Assembly: GCA_020746835.1 (NCBI GenBank)
Contig: JAGPNK010000002.1
Location: 2,418,001 to 2,482,000, forward strand
DNA from: Stachybotrys elegans
Taxonomy: Eukaryota > Ascomycota > Sordariomycetes > Hypocreales > Stachybotryaceae
DNA: 64,000 nt
Direction of reading: 5' to 3'
A model generated the notes under the pieces. It did no database searches. It worked only from the letters and a program-made list of their open reading frames with translations, and was not told the origin of the DNA. This document shows positions 1 through 11,639 of the stretch, in pieces (positions within the stretch are counted from its first letter, which is position 1; every line of letters starts with the position of its first letter). Position numbers and translations under genes: made by a program.

Positions 1-915
1 TCATAACGAAGAATCTCAGGGGCCATGTATAATGGTGAGCCACAGAGGGTGTCTGCTAGCGAGGTGGATGGTAGCACGCGTGCAAAGCCGAAATCGGCAA
101 GCTTTAGCATGGGAAGCGAGCTCAGACCAGCAACAGGAATAAGTGAGTCCTGGCTTGCCTCCATAATGGGGAGAGCTCTCTCGGTGCGGAATGCCCGACT
201 GGGAAGGAGTAGTAGGTTCTGAGGCTTGACATCGCGATGGACGTAATTTTTACTTCGAAGAAATTCGAGGGCGCTGGCAAGTTGCTTTAGGAAATGACGG
301 ATGACGACCTCGTGAAGGCCGGAGTTGGGCGCTGAAGGATATTTACGGGCCATGTCATGTGTGGCGGGATTCGTCATGAGCCGGTCGCGCTTCTTGATGA
401 AGAAAGAGAGATCGCCGAGCTCGCAATACTCCATGACGAGATTGATATGGGTGGTGGACTCGATGCAGTCATGGAGGGCAACGATGTGTGGATGTCGCAG
501 GGTCTTGAGGATCTGTATCTCGCCATAGAGATTCTCTTTGAGCTTCTTATTCAAGCGTTCGAGCTCGACCGACTTGATAGCTACGGCAGCCTTGGAGTCC
601 TAGAGGTCACGATACTGTCAGCAAGTTGCGTAACAACAGCGGAGGGGGCAGGGCCTCGCCACACGAAACTGGGGAAGGGATGTGCTGGCTGAGCTGCAGT
701 GATGTTGGCCACCTAAGGCAGATGGAGCTCAAGGCCAAAAACTGCCAACTCAACGCAAGACACGGACGGGAACAAGAGGAGCGTACCTTGTGCCATCCCA
801 GATAGACCTGAGCAAAGCTTCCCTTTCCGACCTCTTTGTCGATGTAGAACTGGCCCACACTCTTCCCACCAGACTTCCGGGAGCCGTAAGACGACGTCTC
901 CTGTCGGCTCGACAT
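1..915 (-). CDS. ATG1: Serine/threonine kinase ATG1 (autophagy initiation), 5' part only
   Basis: Exons 787-915 and 1-599; the gene continues past the left edge, so only about 242 N-terminal residues are visible. Splicing joins 'GWHK' (donor GTACGC) to 'DSKAAVAIK' after a CTAG acceptor. The kinase N-lobe has the glycine-loop 'GKGSFAQVY', the ATP-binding Lys at about 52, HRDVKPQN at about 164-171, DFG at about 212, and 'APE' near the window edge. A Ser/Gly-rich leader followed directly by the kinase domain is typical of Atg1/ULK. In the family, this kinase starts autophagosome formation with Atg13 and Atg17 under TOR control. The C-terminal MIT/Atg13-binding region lies outside the window. Upstream is a 5.4 kb interval without a recognised gene. 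Confidence 0.93.
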
Positions 916-1326
916 GGCTTCCTGTGTGATTTGTCGGGGGCAGGAAGGAAACAGAAGTCGGTCACAGCCCGGGGGCTTACAAGATCCGGAAGACGTCAGA
1001 CGCGGATCGGGTCGTCATGTACACGATGGACGTGGGTGACGGCGTGGAGGTTGGCGACGAATCCTAAGCGGCGACGAGCCTGGATAATGATGAAAGGAAG
1101 AGAAAGGAGCGAGAAGGGCGGCGAGGCAGAGACGAATCGCGAGGCAGCAATGTCGGTCGTTGAGTCGCAGGGTGTGGTTCAAGGAATCCTTGGGTACTTG
1201 ACTGAACTTGGCCAAAGCGGCAGATATCCGATAGGCTAGGCGCACAGGGGGATCCTAGCTGGTTTGGAGTCTGGAGGTGGGCGAGATGGAGAGATTAGTG
1301 GAAGGAAATGGAGAGGAGGGAGAAGA

Positions 1327-1364
1327 AGGAGGAGGAGGAGGAGGAGGAGGAGGAGGAGGAGGAA
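1327..1364. repeat. (GGA)n microsatellite
   Basis: About twelve uninterrupted GGA triplets inside a longer purine-rich stretch (about 1310-1390), 400-450 bp upstream of the ATG1 start codon. On the minus strand, the sense strand of ATG1, it reads as a pyrimidine tract, a common element of fungal promoters and leaders. Confidence 0.9.
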
Positions 1365-4005
1365 GATGGAAAGTAAAGAAAGTAAAAGGTGTGGAGGAAT
1401 ATGCGAAGTGTAATGGAGGTAGGGAGCCAAGCAAAAGAAGGCTATCGGGAAGGGTGCTGGAAGGCAGTTGGAAAGCAACGAACGGGCGGCAGGACGGATG
1501 AGCAGGTGACTAACACCGGAATCGGGGATCGAGTGAGAGGGGGTGGGAAGATGTGGCTGGCGGCAGGAGCGCGCAGAAGAGCATGGGAAAGAGCTAAAAC
1601 GAACCAATAGTAGGGCCAGCGCATGCTTGTCAAAGTTGAGTTTGACGGGGAGCCTAGCATCGAGCAGCAACCCAGGTATGACTCGGAAGGCCGTGGGCGA
1701 TGATGCGGATGATATGCTGGATGGCGATGCGATGGCAGAAGAATGGCCGACGGCAGCGTGCTCAGCAGGGTCGGATGCGCGCACCTTGGTAGGTACCTCG
1801 AAGCTTTATTCTGCCAACCAGGGACAGGGGAGGGGTGTGAGTCGTACGTAGTGGGCGCTGGGGTGAATGCAGGACTCGGCTGGCAGTGGATACTTTGTAC
1901 ATTTGATACTTGCATGCATGTCTGTATGTATGTACTGGTAGACGTAGATTGGCGGAGGCGGCAGTCCAGAAGGCGCGCGACGAGCACGAGGTCGTGCGGG
2001 TTTCGACGAAATGAGTGGAGCCGGTAGACAGGAGACAGAAACGAAGGCGCAGGCCGATGAGTGACTGGAACAAGCTGAGGGGGGAATCAAGAAAGGGCTA
2101 TCAAGGGAGGAAGTATGACGATGACCAAAGGGACCAGAGAACGATCCGGAACCGGCGAGACCTCGAGACCTCGAGACCTCAGTCAGACACATGAGGCGAA
2201 GGAGAAGAAGTAATTCCGATGGATGGTAGCCTGTCATACGAGAACAGGGACTGATAGACCAACCAAGCAGGCGTCTTGTTCGCCAGGATGGGTGCCTTAT
2301 CAAGCGTACGTCTCCACGAACAGAGGCTTGGATACCTAGGTACTTGGGACTAAGAAAAGTAAACGCTAATCAGGTCATGCACACTAATACAGTACTCCAT
2401 ACAGTACATATCTACATATGTATGTATGTAGGTATATACCACTGCCCAACTTGTGGCGGTTGCCCGTCTCTACCTACCTACATGCCTAGGTGAGCTTCAC
2501 TGGTCCGTAGGGTTCTCTGAAGATGATTACTTACATACAGAGTCCTTGGAAGCGCTGACTGACAGGAGGCGAATGACCTAGCTAGGGCGCGTGATGGCGA
2601 GCGTCCTGAATAATCATGTACTGTACCAAGGCCCATGGGCGCCTCAGCTCGTAAGGCAGAGAGAAATGGAAGGGTCTCCCCCACATGAGTGCTCCAGGTC
2701 GTCAGGCGTGGATACGTACCAGATCCGAAGTAGCGGTAAAGTTCCTCGCGTGACGTGTTGGGCGACCCATGGCGTCATGGGGGAGGTCCGGAACCTCTGA
2801 GGTACGGCCACCAGAGGGCCCTGCTGTGCAAGAGGTACCTGGCCGCTGAAACCCTGGTCAATCCGTAGCACGAACCTCAGGCACACAGCGCGTGAGGCAG
2901 TGGAGCCTCCCCGTTACAATGCAGTCAACCGCTGCTACGGCAGGCAAGTGACCTGCGGCGTCCGGGCAGTGGTCACTCAGGGCCACCTAAAAGGGTCAAG
3001 AAGCCAAGCAAGGGGTGGCCTCGGGTGGGTGATGCGATAAGACGACCGTCGTTCATCATCCTAAAACACACTTATACCGTGCTGACGCCGGACATCGGAT
3101 GGTGCACAACCGGACTTGGGACTTGGGCCATGTCCCAAGGTGTGCACATCTCCGTCGTGCATGGCGACATGGCGGCCAGCTGGACAACTACCGAGCCAAA
3201 GGAAGCGCCAGCCCCGATAGCGGCAGTCGATAGTTTGGTGGCAGACTTCGAGCACTCATCAGCATGTCGATGAAGCGGCCTCTGTTTCCAAATTGCTTCT
3301 GGATGGATGCCATTAGGTAACTGTCTCGGTATGCTCCTGCGAGCCCAGGACCGTTGCCTCCTTCCCTAGCGTCCTGTCCTGCGTTAGTAGGTAACTTCCA
3401 TGGCATCCGAGGCAGGTACATCCATGGCCAAGTTTCCAAGTACTGCTACTGGTGTAGCTTGGACGCTTTCTGATGCATCTTTCTCCCTTGGTCAAAGTAT
3501 CAAAGCATCCGGGGTTTCCATGTCTCTACCAGCCTCCCACCCATGACTTCATTCCGTCATCACCAAGTTTTGTCCCATATTTGCCATGGCTCTCTCCCCC
3601 CCTACTAACTCAAGAGCCCGACACACTCCAGGTGAGGCTGCAATCACCAAGATGCAGGTATGTAGCATGAATGTTGCACGGCATCCCCCAGACTCACACA
3701 ATTTCCCCGGAGCATAACGACAGCGTCAACAAACAAACAAACATCCAAGTCAACAAGCTTCGAAAGTACCATGTGGAGAGCCGATCAGCCATCATGCGTC
3801 GGGGCCACCTTGATCGACCAACCGTCCACCCATGCCGCCTGTCGCTGCGTCCGCCTCGCACCACACTGCCTCCTGCATATATCCACCTCCTACTTGACTC
3901 TCCCATGGATGGCTACCTATCGCGTTTGCTTTAGTACACTCACGCACTATCTGCTAGGCACAAGAGGCCCTTGCTTGAGTCTTGCATTAGGCACACCAAG
4001 ACTAG

Positions 4006-4024
4006 GCAGGCAGGCAGGCAGGCA
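4006..4024. repeat. (GGCA)n tetranucleotide repeat
   Basis: Four to five tandem GGCA units in the interval between ATG1 and OAT. A simple slippage repeat; no function visible. Confidence 0.85.
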
Positions 4025-6327
4025 GATGGAGATAAAATCGATCAACAGATAAGCAGGCACAGGGACCTTTGAAGGCGTCGGTTTCCTTCTTGTGGCCATG
4101 ATTGTGGCCGGATCCCTTCTCGCCTCGATGGCATTTGAGGAGTCCAGGCAAGCGGATCAACAGAGAAGAGAGAACAGGCCGAGCCTTTTCCTATTGAAGC
4201 CGTTATCGCTCATGCCCGAGACAAAATATGACAGGTCGAGCTGGCTGCCTGTCTTATGCACGCACCTGTCTCTTTCTAGCACATAGCGAGCTGTCCACGT
4301 ACATACTTGCTCCTACAACGTTGTACACAAATACGCACGGTTCCCGTTTCGCCCACATGCATCCATCGAGGAATCACTTACATGCTATTTGGGGGGCTGC
4401 CTTATCGATGGGAACGGATTGGCATGTTGAGAAGGTGGAGCAGCCGCCACGCACGCCAGCAATCTGCCTGGGGATGTGCTTTCACACATGTGCGCCCCCG
4501 GCGCATTTCTACGTTCTTGTTCAGACCGAAGCTCAATCTGCTTCGAGTTTGTGTATGTACATCCGACGAACCGCGCCTGGCGCGAAGACCTTCGGATGGG
4601 AACACATGCAATCTCCAAGTTCACAACTACATATAGCAAAGACCTGGCGTAATCTAGAAGCCTGTGCGTGTGCATAAGTCAGACAATGAACAAGATCCCA
4701 CATGGGACTTGCGGCCCATGGACTATATCATCCCTTCTCCCCGCAAAGAGCTGCATTGGAAATGGTCTCACATCGCAGCGGCAGATACGTGGGTTGGCCT
4801 GATTCGATTCGAATGGATTTGGTGCATCATCACGAGAGGATCGACTCCATCACCCCCTTCTCTTCACTCTCCGTCTAGGCTGCCCGTCGCCACGCACGAC
4901 GTTCCCACCCTCCGGCCCAGGCACATCCACCACTCCCTCGTCCCGCGTCGAGCCTATCTCGTCTCGTCCCCATCCTCCACACACGCGCGGGGCGCAGACG
5001 ATGTGTGTGCAGTATCTGTGAAAGGGTGTGGAGCGTCTGGTCAATGCTGTCCGACGTCTGGACATGTTGGCCAAGGCTGCTCCGCTAGACGGGTGCATGT
5101 ATGTGTTGTTCCTGGCTCTCTGGCACACTTCCCCTATTATCTAGAGGACCCTGATTGAGATAAGCCGTCACCGTCACAACCCCCCCTTGTCTATCGGCGC
5201 TTCGCTCAATCGTCTCCCCTCGCTCCTATCGCGACTAGGAACCTTTGCTCCTGCTGCTCCCGGCAGGCTATGAAACTGCAATGACTGAATCGTGAAATAC
5301 AGCCCCCCCCCTGGTCCTGCAAAGTCAGGAATGGAGTGGTACAGTTCTTAGGAGTCTGTGCCTCGCACCCCCATACGGTGGCCAAGCCGTCCGACCAAGA
5401 GCTTCGTTTCCGTCCCTTCTTACTACACAAAAACCCGGTTTTCAACTCTGGCTGACATCACCGGCAAGGCATCACTTTCAACGCCCGTCTCTCAAGTACT
5501 GTTACCACGGTGTTTGAGGCACCCGCAATGGGTATCCCTCCCATGCCTTGCTTATCTCCGATTGGCCTCAACTGTCCAGGAGACGTCTTGGCTTCCACCT
5601 TCTGCCGTCTTGCATCTGATTGGTGCCATCGGGGGTCACAAGGTCGCACTTGGCCACGCAGTCTCATTGGTTCGTGATGTGGTTCGCCAGAAGCCGCCCA
5701 TTGTACGGAGGACTAGCCGACGCAATCGATCAACCCCCTGCAGTAATCCGTCTCATACTTGAGTCAATACGAGCAGACATCGTTGCTTCTGCGTAGGAAC
5801 AACTCCTCTTTTGTCTTGAAGGGGTGACATGCTAAGCGAGCTGCACGGGGCCAGGGCACGCTGCTATCTGAGTCTCCTGGTTCAGCTCTCACGGAAGACC
5901 TGAAGAAGATCATGGCTCCCTCATGGCTCCGCATTTCCGTACTCACATGTTGCCGCGAGAAAATGAATGCATCCATTCCAAGGCGGCTCTTCTATCACGG
6001 CAATACCAATCACATCATGCATAGCTAGGTCATGTACACCATTTGCCTTCATCAATTCTGACGTAGATTGCTCGGATCTCTCACTATAGTGCATGCTGAC
6101 GAACAAGACTGGTCTATGCCAAGCTCTGCTCCGTACGCGAACCGCGTGTATCCAGGTACCGGGCTGCTATCCAACCAGCTGTAGCATCGCTCGTGTAGTA
6201 ACCGCCGCCTGTAAGTGGTATCTATATGGTCGTAGGCATGAACTCATGTGTAGCATAATCCGCCTGCCTCGGCGCAGGCACCCTCGCCGAATCGGGGGCC
6301 TGGAAACAAGTGACTGCGGACAGGCGT

Positions 6328-7850
6328 TTAGTGGCCCTCGGACTTTGCGACTGTAGGCAACTCCTTGATGGCCTCGGCGATGATGTTGAGTCCCTTGCGT
6401 AGCTCCGTCTCGGTGATGACGAGAGGGGGAGCGAATCGAATAATGTCGCCGTGAGTCGGCTTGGCCTATGTTGATTATTGGTGGTTAGCACACGTTGCAC
6501 AGGCGAGAGCGGATGGCCCCATTGCATCCCTCGCGGGGATGGCAACAGGCAGCAGGTGACTCACCAATAGACCCTTGCTCTTGAGCAGCACGCACAGATC
6601 CCAGGCAGTGCGGCCAGATGCCGCGGATTCGTCAATGACCACGGCGTTGAGCAGACCCTTGCCGCGGATCGTCTTGATGATTGGTGTGTTGAGAGCAGCA
6701 ACACCTTCCCGGAAGATGTTGCCTAGGCGCTCTGCCTTGGCCGTGAGGTCCTCCTCCTCCATAATCTCCAGGGCACGGATGGACACGGCGCAGCCGAGGG
6801 GGTTGCCGCCGTAGGTGGAGCCGTGCGTGCCGGGCTCGACGACGAGCATGATTTCCTTGCTGCTCAGGACACAGCTGACGGGGTACATGCCGCCAGAGAT
6901 GGCCTTGCCGAGTGTGACCATGTCGGGCTTGATGCCTGCCCACTCGGAGCACAGCATGCGCCCCGTGCGACCGATACCCGTCTGGATCTCGTCGCAGATG
7001 AAGAGGACGTTGTGCTTCTTGCAGAGGGCCTGGACCTTGGAAAGGTAGTCGTCATCGGGGACGACAACGCCGGCCTCTCCCTGGATGGGCTCGACGATGA
7101 AGGCAGCAGTGTTTTTGCCGTGGGTCTCGAGCACCTCCTCCAGGTCTGCGATGTTGTTGTAGCGAATAGGCTTGCCCGTGACGGGGCAGGCGGCTCCGAT
7201 GTTGGGCACATAAGGGCCGTAGTTGTCCTTGGACTCTGGGTCGGTGGACAAGGTGACAGCTGTCATCTGGGAGCTTGTGTCAGTATCAATTCCCCCCCGT
7301 GCCCGGTGGTCACGGCCACCACATGGTCTGCTGGAATTGAGCTTACCGTCCTGCCGTGGAAGTTGTCCTGGGCAGAGAAGATGAGGGCCTTGCCCTGCTC
7401 GACGCCCTTGACCTTGTATGCCCACTTGCGTGCGATCTTGATGGCAGTCTCTACAGCCTCGGCGCCCGTGTTCATGGGCAGGACCATGTCGTAGCCGAAC
7501 ATGCTGCGGACCTTCTCGGCCCACTTGGGGAAGACATCATTGTAGAAGGCGCGGGAGCTGAGGGTCAGACGGCCGGCCTGATCGGCGAGGGCCTTGACGA
7601 GCTCGGGGTGGCAGTGGCCCTGGTTGACGGCGCTGTAGGCGGAGAGGAAGTCGAGGTAGTGGCGGCCCTCGGGGTCCCAGACGTTGACGCCGCTGGCACG
7701 GGCGAAGACGACGGGGAGAGGGTGGTAGTTGTGGGCGGCGAACTCGTTCTCGGCGGTGATGGCGTTGCTGGAGGACGAGGCGTGGAAGCGGGCATCGGTG
7801 GTGGTGGGGTCGGCAGCCAGGCCGGGGGAGTCGTTTGCGTGGGGGGCCAT
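6328..7850 (-). CDS. Ornithine aminotransferase
   Basis: Class III PLP-dependent aminotransferase that converts L-ornithine and 2-oxoglutarate to glutamate-5-semialdehyde and glutamate, the arginine-to-proline catabolic route (OAT/CAR2/OtaA family). Exons 7347-7850, 6565-7266 and 6328-6465, all phase 0, give 447 residues, the usual size. Visible motifs: '[12 protein letters not shown]' (PLP phosphate region), 'FHGRT' at the first splice, '[11 protein letters not shown]', the PLP Lys about 289 in 'TLGKAISGG', and 'GGNPLG'. The last exon restores the C-terminus from '[16 protein letters not shown]' to 'KSEGH' and the stop. No clear mitochondrial presequence, so probably cytosolic as in other fungi. 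Divergent from GPI10; a TATA box and a predicted 5'-UTR intron lie upstream. Confidence 0.96.
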
Positions 7851-7928
7851 GATGACGGAGGGACGGAGGCGGATGGATGGATGGAGGGTGTTGGTTTATT
7901 GCGAACAAGAGCGGTGTCTCGACGTGGA

Positions 7929-8072
7929 CTGGCGAGAGGAAGGGCGGTCAGAATACGAGGATATTAAGGAAGAAGATAAAAAATGAAAAAAGAGGAAAGA
8001 GGAAAGAAGGTAAGGTGTGAACTTTGTGAAGGGAAGCAAACAACCTTGATCAGATAGGCAAATGCAACTCAC
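7929..8072 (-). other. Predicted 5'-UTR intron of ornithine aminotransferase
   Basis: On the minus strand, a consensus donor CAG|GTGAGT at 8072 is followed 144 nt later by a TTCTGACC branch-like site, a pyrimidine tract and a GCCAG acceptor at 7929-7930. All of it lies between the TATA box and the ATG at 7850. It is inferred from consensus only; RNA-seq would be needed to prove it. Confidence 0.6.
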
Positions 8073-8270
8073 CTGATTGGTCCCAACTAAGACACGACAA
8101 GGGAAAGCAAGGTGGGATGATTGGAAGTAGCCTAGCAACGGCAGGGCATTGCGTCAGAAAGACAGGGAGAAGGGGAAACAAGGGAGAGAGCCGGGGAAGA
8201 GGGCATATGAAGATGTTGATGATGCGAGGAGCAAAGGCCGGTGGCAGCCGAGGGGCCATCTGGCCAGGTG

Positions 8271-8277
8271 TTATATA
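8271..8277 (-). promoter_or_regulatory. TATA box of ornithine aminotransferase
   Basis: Minus-strand TATATAA, about 200 bp upstream of the predicted leader intron and about 420 bp upstream of the ATG, which would place transcription start near 8240. It is a clean TATA match in the expected place. A TATA promoter would suit an inducible catabolic gene, but that is inference. Confidence 0.5.
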
Positions 8278-8462
8278 CCCCAGGTTCTGACGCCGCTATA
8301 CCCCTAAGTGCAAGTGTATCCGTGATCCATTCGCGACGGATGGCGCATTTCTGACTCTGTCCCAAGGGCGGGCGGGCAGGCGGGCAGGCGGGCATGTTGT
8401 GGAGGCGGAGACGGGCGGCGGATAAGCCAGGCAGCCCGCCCCAGGCCAGCAAGGCGAAGAAG

Positions 8463-8496
8463 ATACATACATAGGTACATACATACATACATACAT
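8463..8496. repeat. (TACA)n microsatellite
   Basis: An imperfect run of TACA units interrupted by one TAGG, followed about 30 bp later by a GA dinucleotide run (about 8523-8542). It sits upstream of the OAT TATA box. Confidence 0.85.
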
Positions 8497-9333
8497 GGCT
8501 GTACGCATCCATGGGAGCAAGACAGAGAGAGAGAGAGAGAGGCTCCCGAGCGCCACGTGGGGCTCGAGTGGTGAGCCGAGCCCAGCCGGCCGAGGACTTC
8601 CTGACTCGGCCCACCATCCTTTCGCCTTTGCTCGGGCCGGGCTGTTTCTCCTGATATGACGGAGGGTGGGTGAGGGTTTGTGGCACGCACGGTTATGGGC
8701 TGCGTGGCGAGGGGCTTGTCCGGTGAGAGTCACGCGCGGCCGTAGCGGCAGAATGGAACCGTCCACATTGTCATGGTAGCGTATGTATGTTGTCAAGATG
8801 AAATGGACCGACAGACGGACGGGGAAAGTTCGTGGTTTTGCAGTTCGCGGTTCGTGGGGTGGTGACATTAGGCTTCCCCGAACCCAGATACCCGGTTTCC
8901 CAGCGCCCGGTCCCTTCTACTTACCTTTCCCCTCTGCAGTTCTCTCTCGCAGGGCGTTAGATACAAATTAAAAAAAATCCCAGTTACCCTTTCCCAGGGC
9001 CGATCAACTCGGACTGGCAAGTGCGCCTTCCTGGTTTGTTGGAGAAGGACCCCCCCCCCCTTATTCAGCATACAGCCAGCCAATGTGACGCTTTGCATTA
9101 CCACACCAACAATGGTACATGGTTCCAGCACAGAGATTTGCCTACGGGCCATGTACCACTATTTGCTCCACGTATTCTCTCCTTAGCTAACCTTCAATCA
9201 ACTTCATCAACTGCCTTTTAACTGTACGGACAACGTCCAGCGTCACATTCAATTAATCCCATTTCTATACACCCAAATGGCCGAATAGGCGTGGAAACGC
9301 AGTCCTCAACCACGCCCGCATAATCATCCAACA

Positions 9334-11273
9334 ATGGCGCCCCCGCGGCTCTCACAGTCCCCCGATCGCCCGGTGCTTCTCATCCTCCAGATCGCCATCC
9401 TCTTCCGCCTCATCAACGTCTCATGCATCCGCACCTTTTTCCAGCCCGACGAGTTCTTCCAGTCCCTCGAGCCCGCGTGGAACCTCGCCTTTGGACCCGA
9501 CAGCGGTGCCTGGATTACCTGGGTAAGCACGCACTTCTAATTCCTCAGAAGAAAAAAAGAAGAAAGAGAAAGAAGATAGAGACAACTAACAAACCGGCGG
9601 CATATGACAGGAGTGGAAGCACCAGTTGCGCTCTTCTCTGCACCCCATCATCTTCTCACTCGCCTACACCCTCGCAGACGCCATCGCCAGGGTACTGCCC
9701 TTCTTTGCGTCTTTCCGTGTCACGGCTCTCCTGGCGGCCCCTAGGATTCTCCAGGCTGTCTTCGCCGCGCTGGGAGACTGGTATACGTGGCAGCTGGCGA
9801 CCAAAATCTACCCTCAAGATGCCAATGTCTCCATGTTTGCCGTAAGGACCTCTACTGCCCCTCCCTTCCATCTCTCCCTCTCTCATGCTCACGGCGTGTT
9901 TGGCTCACACGCACAAATGACAGCTCCTCCTCCAGTTTGCCAGCCCCTGGCAGTGGTACTGCTCCACCAGGACCTTCTCCAACTCTCTCGAGATGACCCT
10001 CACTGTCGCCGCGCTGTACTACTGGCCCTGGCAGCTCCTCGGCAGCGCCCAGCCCGTCAAGGAGAACCCCCAGATGGCGAACCTCTCCCGCCACGTCTGG
10101 GAGCTCCGAGCATCTCTCAGTCTAGCCGCGTTCGCTGTCATCCTCCGCCCAACTAACATCCTCATCTGGCTCACCATCGTATTCTTCACGCTTACCCGTC
10201 TAACCTTCCGCGGGCCCTCCCCCCTGTCACCATCCGACGTCCTCATCCTCTTGCGTGAAGGCATTCTCTGCGGATCCCTCGTCCTTGCCGTCTCACTCAT
10301 CTCCGACTATCTATACTTTGGATTTTGGACATTCCCTACTTACAACTTCCTCTACTTCAACATTTCTCAATCTCTGGCTGTCTTCTACGGCCGCAACCCC
10401 TGGCATTACTACATCCTCCAGGGATTACCGCTCCTGTGCACCACCAGCCTTCCCTTTGCCATCAGAGCTTCGTACAAGCCGACCGCCCCAACTGTTGCCC
10501 AGCAAAATGTGCTCAAGACCTTCTCGTACACAGCCGCCTCGACCATCCTTGCCCTGTCCCTCATCTCCCACAAAGAGGTTCGATTCATACACCCCCTGCT
10601 TCCTATACTGAACCTGCTCTCTGCGCCTCTGGCAGCATCCTTCTTCACCTCTTCAGTCTCGCAGCGAGGCAGCCGCTCGCTCAGTCTTCGCAATAAACCA
10701 TACCTTGTAGCTGCACTCGCCATCAATATCCTCCTCGCGGGCTTCCTGTCTTTCCTTCATCAACCAGCTCCCCTCACTGTCTTGTCGTTTTTACGCAGCG
10801 AATTTGAACGCACCCACACAACACCATCGCAGAAAATACCCTCTGACCAACATAAGGATCTTTTTGCTCTCTTCCTTATGCCCTGCCATTCTACTCCTTG
10901 GCGCTCTCACCTCATCCACTCCGGCCTCAGCGCATATGCTTTATCTTGTGAGCCTCCCCTGCACACGCAGCCAAATACACCAGAGCGAGACAACTACCGC
11001 GACGAGGCTGACCGCTTCTACGACGATCCCATACATTTCCTGTCACAAGAGCTCTTTGCCGAGGACACTGGTCTTCCTACTCCTCGATACATTGTAGGAT
11101 TTGAGGGCATTGAGCCTTGGCTTCAAGAGTTCCTTGAGACACCCAGGGGCAAGGCTCTGGCCATAAAACCTCGTCCTGTATGGTCTGGGTTCAATGGCTT
11201 TTTCAACGAGGACTGGAGGCGCAGTGGTAACATGGTGGTCTGGGAGACCAGCAATCATAATAATCATAACTAG
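9334..11273 (+). CDS. GPI10: GPI mannosyltransferase 3 (GPI10/PIG-B)
   Basis: ER-membrane GT22 enzyme that adds the third mannose to the GPI-anchor precursor from dolichol-phosphate-mannose. Exons 9334-9522, 9611-9841 and 9924-11273, all phase 0, give 589 residues. Features: an N-terminal membrane segment followed by the luminal acidic loop '[15 protein letters not shown]' typical of the family; repeated hydrophobic segments through the middle; '[12 protein letters not shown]'; and the strongly conserved C-terminal block '[15 protein letters not shown]' with '[20 protein letters not shown]' and 'GFEGIEPWL'. The start has good context and matches the family N-terminus. It converges with the RhoGAP gene 366 bp downstream. 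Confidence 0.95.
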
Positions 11274-11639
11274 AAGGCGGCTGGCTCCCCCATCACTTGC
11301 ACATCAGTGGAACACCGAATGATATGATATATACATTATTAGAGGCTTCTTTACCATATGTTTTCCTGGAAGTCCCCGTGGTTACTTCTCCGCAAAGACC
11401 CAGTTCCTGAGATATACATGAATAGAAGAAGAAAAAAAATAATCATTGAAATTTTCGACGGGGGGGGGGTACTCGAGCATCATCATGCACATCGCTAACT
11501 GCTTACTCGTGAAAGACAACAAGAACCACCATCCGGAATCTTCACCACATAATCTAACCGACACCGGGCTCAACCCTTTCCTTCCTTTTGCTCATTTCTT
11601 CTTCACTTGATCTGTCGCTACGCCTCAGCAGATCCATTT
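11274..11639. other. Convergent 3' region, GPI10 / RhoGAP
   Basis: 366 bp between two stop codons that face each other. AT-richer than the flanks, with an A-rich stretch near 11430 and a G run near 11461. Consistent with two 3' UTRs; nothing else seen. Confidence 0.7.

Larger units (their letters stand above)
916..6327. other. Gene-free interval upstream of ATG1
   Basis: About 5.4 kb between the ATG1 start and the ornithine aminotransferase stop. Many short overlapping frames exist on both strands, but none has a recognisable domain, a convincing splice chain or a conserved-looking motif. It holds simple repeats (GGA at about 1327-1364, GGCA at about 4006-4024) and short words such as CCTAGGTA near 2335 and 2484. 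It presumably includes the ATG1 promoter and leader at its left end and the OAT 3' UTR at its right end. No tRNA A/B box pair was seen. Confidence 0.6.
7851..9333. other. Divergent intergenic region, OAT / GPI10
   Basis: About 1.5 kb containing the OAT leader with its predicted intron and TATA box at the left, then simple repeats (GGCGGGCA at about 8366-8391, TACA at about 8463-8496, GA at about 8523-8542), then the GPI10 promoter side. No coding region supported. Confidence 0.7.

Noticed and set aside
6823..7494. 223-codon plus-strand open frame
   Set aside because: Antisense shadow of the ornithine aminotransferase exons; GC-rich third positions keep the opposite strand open.
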